Positions 50,641 through 58,139 of a DNA stretch of 64,000 nt are shown one piece after another. Source of the DNA: an uncultured Collinsella sp. Its GTDB lineage: Bacteria > Actinomycetota > Coriobacteriia > Coriobacteriales > Coriobacteriaceae. The stretch spans positions 92,833 through 156,832 of the forward strand of contig UQID01000002.1 in the NCBI GenBank assembly GCA_900541045.1. Reading direction: 5' to 3'. The translations under genes were made by a program, and so were the position numbers. The notes beneath the pieces were generated by a model. The model made no database searches and was not told the origin of the DNA. It worked only from the letters and a program-made list of their open reading frames with translations. Numbering within the stretch: the stretch's first letter is position 1; each line of letters begins with the position of its first letter.

Positions 50641-51903
50641 GTGCAAAATACGAAGCAAAAGCCGAGCACCAAGCAAAAGCTGACCATCGCGGCCATCTTT
50701 GGCGCCATGGGCCCCGGTCTTCTGGCGGCGCTTTCGGGCAATGACGCTGGCGGCATCGCCACGTATTCCAGCGCGGGCGCCAGCTATGGCTATAAGATGC
50801 TCTGGATGCTTCCCGTCATGACCGTGCTGCTCATCGTGACGCAGGAGACCGCGGCGCGCTGCGGCTGCGTCACGGGCAAGGGCCTGGCATCGCTCATTCG
50901 CGAGCGCTTTGGCGTGCGCAAGAGTGTACTTGCTATGGCGGCGCTGTTGATCGCCAACACGGCTGTGACCATTTCGGAGTTTGCGGGCATCGCCAGCGGC
51001 CTTGCCCTCTTTGGCGTGCCGGCGAGCATTTCGGTGCCGCTGGTGGCGCTGCTGGTGTGGATGCTTACCATGTCGGGCAGCTTCCAGCGCATCGAGAAGA
51101 TTCTGCTGCTGGTGAGCTGCGTGTTCGTGACCTATATTGTCGCCGCGTTTATGGCTGGCCCCAACTGGGGTGAGGTCGCGGTCGACCTGGTCGTGCCTAA
51201 CATTCAAAATGACCCCAGCTACGTGTCGCTCGTGGTCGCAACGATCGGTACCACCATCGCGCCGTGGATGATTTTCTTGGCGCAGAACAACGTGGTCGAT
51301 AAGAACGCGGGCGAGGACGATATCGTGCTGCAGCGCATCGATACCGTGAGCGGCTCGCTTGCCGCCGATGTCATTGCCGGCTTTATTATCATCACGACCG
51401 GTACGGTGTTGTTCCCGGCGGGTATTCAGATTAGCGATGCTGCCGATGCCGCCCGCGCGTTGGAGCCTATTGCGGGTCAGTGGTCCACGGTACTGTTTGC
51501 CTCGGGCCTGGTCGCGGCGAGCTTCTTGGCTGCCTGCGTGCTGCCGGGCGTTACATCGAGCGCTATCTGCGAGGCATTTGGCTGGGAGCGCGGTGCCGAC
51601 CGCAGCTGGGACGAGGCCCCGGTCTATCGCGGCATCATTACGGCCATCATCGGTATCTCTGCCGTGCTGGTGCTTATGCCCGGCGTCGATCTGTTCCAGA
51701 TTATGATGACCTCGCAGGTCATCAATGGCGTGCTACTGCCCGTGGTTCTGGTGTTCCAGGTGGTTATTGCCGCTGACCGTCACATTATGGGTGCCAACCG
51801 CAACGGCCGCGTGTGGAATGTGCTCACTTGGGCGACTATCGGTGTGATTACGGTGTTGACGGTCGTCATGTTTGTTCTGCAGGCGATGGGCTACAGCGCT
51901 TAA
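50641..51903 (+). CDS. NRAMP-related divalent metal (probably Mg2+) transporter
   Basis: A 420-residue protein with 11 predicted helices, of the SLC11/NRAMP superfamily. Helix 1 has G-N-D-A-G-G-I-A-T-Y instead of D-P-G-N. Helix 6 has I-G-T-T-I-A-P-W where transition-metal NRAMPs have A-x-x-M-P-H, so the soft-metal-selecting Met and the His are both gone. These are the changes expected for NRAMP-related Mg transporters (NRMT), a group characterised from the coriobacterium Eggerthella lenta. The frame opens at 50578 inside the upstream gene, but GTG 50641 has TAGGTGG upstream and starts the basic N-terminus. Pairing with the MgtE_N/CBS gene supports Mg2+ use. Confidence 0.87.
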   Translation: MQNTKQKPSTKQKLTIAAIFGAMGPGLLAALSGNDAGGIATYSSAGASYGYKMLWMLPVMTVLLIVTQETAARCGCVTGKGLASLIRERFGVRKSVLAMAALLIANTAVTISEFAGIASGLALFGVPASISVPLVALLVWMLTMSGSFQRIEKILLLVSCVFVTYIVAAFMAGPNWGEVAVDLVVPNIQNDPSYVSLVVATIGTTIAPWMIFLAQNNVVDKNAGEDDIVLQRIDTVSGSLAADVIAGFIIITTGTVLFPAGIQISDAADAARALEPIAGQWSTVLFASGLVAASFLAACVLPGVTSSAICEAFGWERGADRSWDEAPVYRGIITAIIGISAVLVLMPGVDLFQIMMTSQVINGVLLPVVLVFQVVIAADRHIMGANRNGRVWNVLTWATIGVITVLTVVMFVLQAMGYSA

Positions 51904-51921
51904 CGCCCACTTTTGCTTCCG

Positions 51922-51956
51922 AACAGGTCGCAGCGATGGGCTGCGGCCTGTTTTTT
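51922..51956. terminator. Terminator after the NRAMP-like gene
   Basis: AACAGGTCGCAG (51922-51933) pairs with CTGCGGCCTGTT (51941-51952), one G-T pair, followed by a T6 run. The A run on the other side is weak, so it mainly serves the plus strand. Confidence 0.88.
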
Positions 51957-52035
51957 GCCCACGGCCTCTCGGAGTCGGCTCGAAAAGAGCGATTTTGGGT
52001 TGTTTGCTGCGGGTAGAAGCAGATTTGGCTGCGCG

Positions 52036-54252
52036 TTACTTGTCGGTGCCCAGCTTGTGTGGCTTGTAGGCGAGGGCGTTGACGAGCGCATCGGTGGCGG
52101 ATTTGACAGCCGCCGGCTGCGGATCGTTAACGTGATCCTCGGGATGCACGGGCAGGTCCTTCTTGACGGCATCGTGGATGAGCTTAAGGTACTCGGTCAC
52201 ACCCGCGTTCGAGAGGTGCGTGCCATCGCCATCGAACAGATCATTGCGGTTGGCACTATATCCGTACCAGTCGATAACGCGTACATTCTTGTAGCGCGTG
52301 GCGGCGTTGGCGATGGCCTGGTTCGTGGACCCGACCCACGGCTGCGGGCTACGCGTGTTTACAAACACGACAATACGCTGCTCGCCGGCGTCGGCCATGA
52401 TTGCGTCGACCTGGGCGTCCGTTACCAAACCGTTGGTACCCAGGGCAAAGACCACGATCTTGCCGGCAAGGTTCTGCTGGATATAGCCCTCAAATGTCGC
52501 GCGGCCCGCATCAAACTGGCGGCCCTTTTCGGCATCGATGTGACTGTGGGGGAACACGCCGTCAAAGGAATCGACGGCGCGCAGCGACACGGAGTCGCCG
52601 ATCATCAGCAGGTCGTATGATCCGTCGGGGAAGCCGTCGTTGTCCTTGTCGGTGTCATCGGCCGCCTGCTGGTCCTGGGGTTTTGCATTTTTGGCTTCCT
52701 TGTTTAGGATTTCGGCGCCCTCGCCGCTCAGCGCGGATGTGTCGGGCACAAAGACCAGGCCACCCAGCGCCACGACAAACACGACGCCGCAAACGGCGCA
52801 CACGGGAATATGCGCGCGCACCCAGCTTGCGGGCGTGGTGGTGCCATCGCGGAATTCGGCGACGGTGCGGCCGAGGGCGCCCTTCCTAAACGGCGTTTCG
52901 ATAAAGCGATAGGAGCACTCGGCTACGGCGATCACCAGCAGCACCTGCAAGATGTACTGCCACCAGGGCGTATCGTTGATGTTGGCGACCGGGTTCATGA
53001 GCAACAGCAGTGGATAGTGCCACAGATAGATACTGTACGAGCGCTTGCCAACCCACACGAGCGGCTCGGCGGACAGCGCGCGGGCAACCATTCCCTGGGG
53101 CTGCACGCAGGCCGCGATGACCATGAGCGTGAAGATGGAGCATAACAGCGTGCCGCCGCGATACTGAAACGCGGTGTAGCCGTTGGTGAGCGCGACCATG
53201 GCGGCAAGGCCAGCCAGGCCCACGACACCCAACACATCGATGGATGCGGGCGAGGACCAAAAGCGTACGAGGGCGCTCGGCTGTGCCGGGGCGGTCTCGG
53301 CTGATTCGTCGACCTTCTTGCCAGGCTTGCCCTCGGCGTTCTTGCCATGCTTGGCGGCGCCAGCCAGGCGATTGAGTCCCAAACGATGAGCGAGACGCAC
53401 CGGCGCCAGGTCGCGATCGGGGATAAAGGCCATCCAGGCACCCAGCAGCAGCGAGAACACGCGGGTGTCGGTGCCGTAGTACACGCGGCTGGGGTCGGCG
53501 GCAGGGTTGTAAAGCACCATCATGGCGAGGGCGGATGCCGCGGCAAGGCCCAGAACCACGCGGCGCGTGTTGGGCTTGCTCACATGCATGGATACCATGG
53601 CAAACAGCAGTGGCGGCCAAATCAGGTAGAACTGTTCCTCGATGGCAAGCGACCAAAAGTGCGTGAGCGGCGAGGGGTCGCCCAGAGCATTGAAGTACGA
53701 GACGTTTTGGGCAATCTGCCACCAGTTGTTGAAGAACAACAGCGACGGTAGGATGTCGGGACGCATCTTGGTGAGCATCACGTGGTTAAAGATGGTGCAC
53801 AGCGCGCAGGTCACGAACACTACCGTTACCACGGCGGGGACCAGGCGACGGATGCGGCGAATCCAGAAGCTCTTGAGGTCGATGCGGCCGGTCTTAGCGA
53901 CTTCGTTGAGCAGCAAGCGCGTGATCAGATAGCCCGAAAGCACAAAGAAGATCGTGACGCCGAGCAGGCCGCCCTGAGCCCACGTGAGGTTGAGGTGATA
54001 GAGCACCACTGCGACGACGGCAAGCGTGCGCAGGCCGTCGAGGGCGGGGATATAGCGAGATTTGGGGCGCGTGGGCGCCTGTTCTTTTGCGGCGCTGTTG
54101 GTGCGGTCACCCTTGTTGGCGGGCACGCGATGAGAGTCTGCGGCGCGGCGCGGCTCGGTGGCTTGTCGGTTAGCGCGCGAACGTTCGTGCGGCGCTCGTT
54201 GATCGCTCGCGTGGCGTGAGCTGCGTGAGCTCGATCGCGGGAATTGTTCCAT
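52036..54252 (-). CDS. OatA-like acyltransferase with SGNH domain
   Basis: A 738-residue protein: a disordered basic head (1-65), an acyltransferase-3 membrane domain of ~10-11 helices (~66-480; Y-I-P-A-L-D-G-L-R-T-L-A-V, H86, F-F-V-L-S-G-Y-L-I, F-W-S-L-A-I-E-E-Q-F-Y-L-I-W-P) and an extracellular SGNH esterase-like domain (~545-710; M-I-G-D-S-V-S, A-L-G-T-N-G, D-G-T-H-L). This is the OatA/OafA layout that moves acetyl groups outward and places them on peptidoglycan or surface glycan; peptidoglycan O-acetylation gives lysozyme resistance. A short GGATGAAG-like Shine-Dalgarno precedes the ATG. Single gene, convergent with the NRAMP-like gene. Confidence 0.9.
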   Translation of the reverse strand: MEQFPRSSSRSSRHASDQRAPHERSRANRQATEPRRAADSHRVPANKGDRTNSAAKEQAPTRPKSRYIPALDGLRTLAVVAVVLYHLNLTWAQGGLLGVTIFFVLSGYLITRLLLNEVAKTGRIDLKSFWIRRIRRLVPAVVTVVFVTCALCTIFNHVMLTKMRPDILPSLLFFNNWWQIAQNVSYFNALGDPSPLTHFWSLAIEEQFYLIWPPLLFAMVSMHVSKPNTRRVVLGLAAASALAMMVLYNPAADPSRVYYGTDTRVFSLLLGAWMAFIPDRDLAPVRLAHRLGLNRLAGAAKHGKNAEGKPGKKVDESAETAPAQPSALVRFWSSPASIDVLGVVGLAGLAAMVALTNGYTAFQYRGGTLLCSIFTLMVIAACVQPQGMVARALSAEPLVWVGKRSYSIYLWHYPLLLLMNPVANINDTPWWQYILQVLLVIAVAECSYRFIETPFRKGALGRTVAEFRDGTTTPASWVRAHIPVCAVCGVVFVVALGGLVFVPDTSALSGEGAEILNKEAKNAKPQDQQAADDTDKDNDGFPDGSYDLLMIGDSVSLRAVDSFDGVFPHSHIDAEKGRQFDAGRATFEGYIQQNLAGKIVVFALGTNGLVTDAQVDAIMADAGEQRIVVFVNTRSPQPWVGSTNQAIANAATRYKNVRVIDWYGYSANRNDLFDGDGTHLSNAGVTEYLKLIHDAVKKDLPVHPEDHVNDPQPAAVKSATDALVNALAYKPHKLGTDK

Positions 54253-54345
54253 AAAACTTCATCCAATGACGAGAATAATCAGCACGCCTTCATTGTAGCC
54301 GCCTGCTCCTGTGAATGCTTGCTGCCGGTGCAAGCTCAAGCGCGC

Positions 54346-54375
54346 GTTCACATCAAAGTGAACTAAAGTTATAGA
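54346..54375 (+). promoter_or_regulatory. Promoter with internal operator for the ribokinase operon
   Basis: TTCACA (54347-54352), 17 bases, TATAGA (54370-54375). A perfect inverted repeat GTTCAC-ATCAAA-GTGAAC (54346-54363) covers the -35 and half the spacer, so a bound repressor would block transcription. Confidence 0.65.
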
Positions 54376-54438
54376 GGCGCGAGAGCGCACGATTGACGGC
54401 CAACAGCGGGTGCAGAGCTCGCGGACGAGGAGGTTTCC

Positions 54439-55434
54439 ATGGCAGATTGCGGCATCGTTGCGGTGTTCGGCAGCATGAACATGGACCTTTCGGTGGCGTG
54501 CGAGCGCATGCCGCGTGCGGGCGAGACCGTCGGCGGCAGCGGATTTATCGGCAATGCCGGCGGCAAGGGCGCCAACCAGGCCGTGGCAGCTGCGCACATG
54601 GGCGCGCGCACGTGCATGATCGGCGCGGTCGGGCGCGATGCGTTTGGCACGTCGCTCGTGGCGGGGCTCCAAGATGCTGGCGTGGACTGTGACTTTGTGG
54701 CGCGTCGTGATGATGTGGAGACGGGAACGGCGACCATCATTCGCTGTGAGGGCGACAACCGCATTGTGCTGTCGCCGGGCGCCAATCATGCGCTTGCGGG
54801 CGAGGACGTTGCCCGCGCGCTGAGACGTCTGGTGGCCGATGAGCTCGACGGCGACGCCAGCGAGATTGCCCCGGCTGCCGGAAGCGTCTTTATCGCCCAG
54901 GGCGAATGTGACCTTGCGGCGACTGCCGAGGCGCTTGTTTGCGCTCACGAGCTGGGGTTCTATACGGTCTTTAATCCAGCGCCTGCCTGTGAGTTGCCTG
55001 CGGAGGTCTGGTCTGCAGTCGACCTGGTCTGCCCCAACGAGACTGAGTGCCAGGTGCTGACGGGCATCTTGTCCGCGGATGATGCGAGCTGCGTCGCGGC
55101 GCTCAACGCCCTGCTCGCCAAGGGTGCTGGAGCTGCGGTCATCACGTTGGGCGGCGCCGGGTCGGTTACGCTTGGCGATGACGGCGAGCCGCTGCGCATG
55201 CCGGCGCTGTCGAGCGCGGTGGTCGATACGACGGCCGCGGGCGATACGTTTATCGGTGCGCTTGCTGCAGCTCGTCTGGAGGGCCTGCCGCTCTTTGAGT
55301 GCATGGCGGTGGGCGCACGCGCCGCGGCGGTGACGGTGTCGCGCCTGGGCGCACAGCAGTCGATTCCCACGCGTGCCGAAGTTGAGCGCGTGTTTGATTT
55401 AGACGATTTAGTACAAGACGGAGAAGCGGAGTAG
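54439..55434 (+). CDS. rbsK: Ribokinase (PfkB family)
   Basis: A 331-residue sugar kinase: G-S-M-N-M-D-L at the N-terminus, G-N-A-G-G-K-G-A-N-Q-A (PfkB signature 1) and D-T-T-A-A-G-D-T-F-I-G-A-L with the catalytic Asp (signature 2). It phosphorylates D-ribose to ribose-5-phosphate. GAGGAGG precedes the ATG. The nucleoside hydrolase starts 4 bases after the stop, so the pair would salvage ribose from nucleosides. The promoter with operator suggests substrate-controlled expression. Another pentose or deoxyribose remains possible. Confidence 0.9.
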   Translation: MADCGIVAVFGSMNMDLSVACERMPRAGETVGGSGFIGNAGGKGANQAVAAAHMGARTCMIGAVGRDAFGTSLVAGLQDAGVDCDFVARRDDVETGTATIIRCEGDNRIVLSPGANHALAGEDVARALRRLVADELDGDASEIAPAAGSVFIAQGECDLAATAEALVCAHELGFYTVFNPAPACELPAEVWSAVDLVCPNETECQVLTGILSADDASCVAALNALLAKGAGAAVITLGGAGSVTLGDDGEPLRMPALSSAVVDTTAAGDTFIGALAAARLEGLPLFECMAVGARAAAVTVSRLGAQQSIPTRAEVERVFDLDDLVQDGEAE

Positions 55435-55438
55435 AACA

Positions 55439-56413
55439 ATGGCAATTAAGAAGCTGATCCTTGATCTGGATATGGGTGTGGACGATGCGATGGCGCTTGC
55501 CTATGCCATCGCGAGCCCCGAGGTGGAGCTCGTCGGCATTACCACGTGCTTTGGCAACGTGCGCGTCGACCAGTCGGCGCATAACTGCTTGGCGGTGCTC
55601 GACCTGTTGGGTCGTCCCGAGGTGCCGGTGTACCTGGGTGCCGACCGTCCTCTGCAGGCGACTGAGCCCTATACGCCGCCGGCGTCCACCGCGCTCATTC
55701 ACGGCAAGAACGGCATCGGCGGCGCGAGCGTGCCGGCGTCGCCCTACGAGCCGGTGGGGGCGACGTCTGCCGACGGTAACGCTGCGGTCGATTATCTGAT
55801 CGATGCCGCGCGCACCTATGGTCCCGATCTGGTCTACGTAGCGACCGGCCCGCTCTCCAACCTGGCGCTTGCCCTGGAGCGCGATGCGGCAGCGGTGATG
55901 TCTATCGGCCGCGTGGTGGTTATGGGCGGCGCCCTGACCGTGCCCGGCAACGTGAGCGCGGGCGCCGAGGCCAACATGGCAAGTGATCCCGAGGCGGCCG
56001 ACGCCGTGCTGCGTTCGGGCCGCAAGCTCACTATGGTGGGTTTGGATGTGACGCATCGCGTGGTGCTCACGCGTCGCGACATTGCTGGCTGGACGGGCTC
56101 GGGCACCATGGCCGGTTGCGCGTTTGCGAGCATGGTGGAGCACTATATTGGCTCGTACGAGATGAACGCCCCCTACCTTGGTGGCTGCGCGCTGCACGAT
56201 CCGCTTGCCGTCGCCGTGGCGATTGACCCCACGCTCGTGGGCGCGCTCGGCTGTAACCTGCGCGTCGACCTGCTCGGCGAGTATCGCGGCCGCACCATCT
56301 GCGATGAGCGCCGTGTGGCCGACCCCGACAAGAGCGCACTCGTGGCGCTGACTGTTGACGCTCCGCGCTTCCTGTCCGAGTTCAAGACGCGCATGGCCCG
56401 TGTCCTTGGCTAA
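55439..56413 (+). CDS. Inosine-uridine-type nucleoside hydrolase
   Basis: A 324-residue enzyme with the calcium-binding N-terminal motif L-D-L-D-M-G-V-D-D-A (canonical D-T-D-P-G-x-D-D-A), V-Y-V-A-T-G-P-L-S-N-L-A, M-G-G-A and a late C-A-L-H-D-P-L-A-V. It hydrolyses ribonucleosides to base and ribose, feeding the upstream ribokinase. Substrate range (pyrimidine or purine) cannot be told from sequence. GGAGTAG overlaps the rbsK stop. Confidence 0.93.
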   Translation: MAIKKLILDLDMGVDDAMALAYAIASPEVELVGITTCFGNVRVDQSAHNCLAVLDLLGRPEVPVYLGADRPLQATEPYTPPASTALIHGKNGIGGASVPASPYEPVGATSADGNAAVDYLIDAARTYGPDLVYVATGPLSNLALALERDAAAVMSIGRVVVMGGALTVPGNVSAGAEANMASDPEAADAVLRSGRKLTMVGLDVTHRVVLTRRDIAGWTGSGTMAGCAFASMVEHYIGSYEMNAPYLGGCALHDPLAVAVAIDPTLVGALGCNLRVDLLGEYRGRTICDERRVADPDKSALVALTVDAPRFLSEFKTRMARVLG

Positions 56414-56424
56414 GTTGTCTTTTT

Positions 56425-56490
56425 GGATGGGGCTTTTTTTGACTGGTATGATTGGTGCGACTATTCGAACCAGCTAAAAGAGCCCCGTCC
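56425..56490 (+). promoter_or_regulatory. luxS promoter embedded in a long inverted repeat
   Basis: TTGACT (56439-56444), 17 bases, TATTCG (56462-56467) is a good promoter for luxS, 50 bases before its start. The whole unit is inside an inverted repeat (GGATGGGGCT.. at 56425 with AGCCCCGTCC at 56481-56490; inner ACTGGT / ACCAGC). Confidence 0.6.
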
Positions 56491-56516
56491 CAATTTGACT
56501 ATCGAGAGGATCTGCC

Positions 56517-57005
56517 ATGGAGCGCATCGCGAGCTTTTCCGTTGATCATCTACTGCTTGAGCCCGGCGTTTATGTGAGCCGCATCGACCGCGATCCGGCG
56601 ACCGGTGCTGCCGTCACCACGTTTGACCTGCGCCTGACCACGCCCAACAAGGAGCCGGTCATGAACACGGCCGAGTGCCACACCATCGAGCACCTGGGCG
56701 CGACGTTCCTTCGCAACCATGCCGAGTGGTCGAGCCGCATTGTCTACTTTGGCCCCATGGGCTGCCGCACGGGCTTTTACCTCGTCGTTTTTGGCGAGCT
56801 GACGAGCGAGGAGATCTTGCCGCTCGTGCGCGAGCTGTTTGAGTTTGTCGCCGACTTCGAGGGCGATGTCCCCGGTGCCGCTCCCGAGGAGTGCGGCAAC
56901 TACCTGGACCAGAACCTTCCCATGGCTAACTGGCTCGCGCGCCGCTACCTCGACCGCGATCTGGCCGATATCGACGAGAAGCACCTGCATTATCAGCAGG
57001 CGTAA
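56517..57005 (+). CDS. luxS: S-ribosylhomocysteine lyase
   Basis: This 162-residue enzyme cleaves S-ribosylhomocysteine to homocysteine and DPD, the autoinducer-2 precursor, in the activated methyl cycle. Motif H55-T-I-E-H59 and C126 are the metal ligands, C83 (M-G-C-R-T-G) the catalytic cysteine, and H11 a substrate residue. Length and motifs are standard. GAGAGGA precedes the ATG. It has its own promoter and terminator. Confidence 0.97.
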   Translation: MERIASFSVDHLLLEPGVYVSRIDRDPATGAAVTTFDLRLTTPNKEPVMNTAECHTIEHLGATFLRNHAEWSSRIVYFGPMGCRTGFYLVVFGELTSEEILPLVRELFEFVADFEGDVPGAAPEECGNYLDQNLPMANWLARRYLDRDLADIDEKHLHYQQA

Positions 57006-57034
57006 GGGCTTTATCCCCTAAAACGTGCGCATTG

Positions 57035-57065
57035 GGCGCCTTCGCTTATGCGGGGGCGCCTTTTT
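57035..57065 (+). terminator. Terminator of luxS
   Basis: GGCGCC at 57035-57040 and 57055-57060 with inner TTCGC / GCG pairing, followed by five T. Confidence 0.85.
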
Positions 57066-57086
57066 GTTGAGTAGTCGGGACGAGCG

Positions 57087-57115
57087 TTCAAAATCGCTCA
57101 TGTTTGTTCTAGAAT
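57087..57115 (+). promoter_or_regulatory. Promoter of the DUF4867-like gene
   Basis: TTCAAA (57087-57092), 17 bases, TAGAAT (57110-57115), 35 bases before the start codon. Confidence 0.55.
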
Positions 57116-57149
57116 GTTCATACCGTCACATAAACGAACAGGAGTGAAC

Positions 57150-57794
57150 ATGCATATCTATTCTGTCGAGGATTCCGAGTTCAAGTCCTATGGCAACGTT
57201 TGGGATAACGTTCCGTCCGAGCTCACGTCGCCTGTGCTCGAGGCGCTTTCTGCCACGCCCATTCCCGAGGGCAGCAAGTACGTAGCAAGTGCGCCGGAGC
57301 TCGAGGGCGTCAAGGATGCCGACAAACTGGGCTTTCTCATGTTTGGTGGCCGTCCCTTCCAGCTCGGCTGGTGCAACGGGCACAACACGCGTCTCAACTG
57401 CCTGGAGTATCACCGCGCCAGCGAGTTTAACCTGGGCGCACGCGACTTTATCCTGCTTGCGGCGCATCGCTGGGAGATCGAGGACGGCAAGCTCGACACC
57501 GCGTACGTCAAGGCGTTCCGCGTACCGGCGGGTACGGTCGTCGAAGTCTTCAACACCACGCTTCACTACACGCCGTGCATGGTCGACGACGGCGGCTTCC
57601 AGGTGATGGTGGCGCTGCCGGCAGGTACCAACGGTCCGCGTCCCGAGGCTGCGGCCGATATGCCTACCGCCGGTGACAGCTACTGCTACTGGAAGGCCGA
57701 CAAGTGGGTTCTCTGCCATGCTGACAGCCCCAAAGCTGCCGAGGGCGGCTACGTAGGCCTCACCGGCAAGAACCTCGACATCACCTGCGACTAG
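57150..57794 (+). CDS. DUF4867 / cupin-like protein
   Basis: A 214-residue cytoplasmic protein resembling the DUF4867 family. It has C-L-E-Y-H-R-A-S-E-F-N, A-R-D-F-I-L-L-A-A-H, P-A-G-T-V-V-E-V-F-N-T-T-L-H-Y-T-P-C and M-V-A-L-P-A-G-T-N-G-P, the double-stranded beta-helix pattern of sugar-binding or isomerase-type cupins. H, E and H residues in that pattern could bind a metal. The frame opens at 57114, but ATG 57150 has AGGAGTG upstream. Family name is by recollection of pattern; the reaction is unknown. Confidence 0.65.
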   Translation: MHIYSVEDSEFKSYGNVWDNVPSELTSPVLEALSATPIPEGSKYVASAPELEGVKDADKLGFLMFGGRPFQLGWCNGHNTRLNCLEYHRASEFNLGARDFILLAAHRWEIEDGKLDTAYVKAFRVPAGTVVEVFNTTLHYTPCMVDDGGFQVMVALPAGTNGPRPEAAADMPTAGDSYCYWKADKWVLCHADSPKAAEGGYVGLTGKNLDITCD

Positions 57795-57802
57795 AATCTT
57801 CT

Positions 57803-57939
57803 GTCTCGATCTGTAACATCTAGCGGGCTAGATCGTCTCTACCTGTTACAGATCGAGACAAACTACAGGGGCCCGCCCGAAAATCTCGATCTGTAACACC
57901 AGGCCCGGTTTTGGCTGCCTAACTGTTACAGATCGAGAC
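57803..57939. repeat. Two-unit copy of the 80-bp hairpin array
   Basis: GTCTCGATCTGTAAC (57803-57817) with GTTACAGATCGAGAC (57845-57859), then TCTCGATCTGTAAC (57884-57897) with the same right arm at 57925-57939. The two units are exactly 80 bases apart, as in the array at 4077-4535, over 53 kb away. The first follows the previous stop by eight bases. Confidence 0.92.
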
Positions 57940-57949
57940 AAGCCGGTCC

Positions 57950-57990
57950 CAATCCACCACAAAGGTGCCTGTCCCCTTTGTGGTGGATTG
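57950..57990. repeat. Palindrome with perfect 16-bp arms
   Basis: CAATCCACCACAAAGG (57950-57965) and its reverse complement (57975-57990) around TGCCTGTCC; GACAGG follows and could extend an alternative fold. From 57991 to 58139 I see only small hairpins (CCCCG / CGGGG near 58090) and the Shine-Dalgarno of the next gene. Confidence 0.8.
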
Positions 57991-58139
57991 GACAGGTGGG
58001 TATCAAAAAGTGTCAGGTGGGGTGGCTGCCGGGCGCCTGCACGCGAAAAGAAGTGTCGACCCGCGCTGTTGTCGTTGAGTGGCACCCCGTTTGCGGGGAT
58101 CCTGAAATCAGGACAAGCAGCGTGCGAAAGGATTGATGC

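Noticed and set aside
50641..51903. Ordinary Mn/Fe NRAMP (MntH)
   Set aside because: DPGN and the helix-6 Met-Pro-His motif are both replaced, and the partner gene carries MgtE_N and CBS domains.
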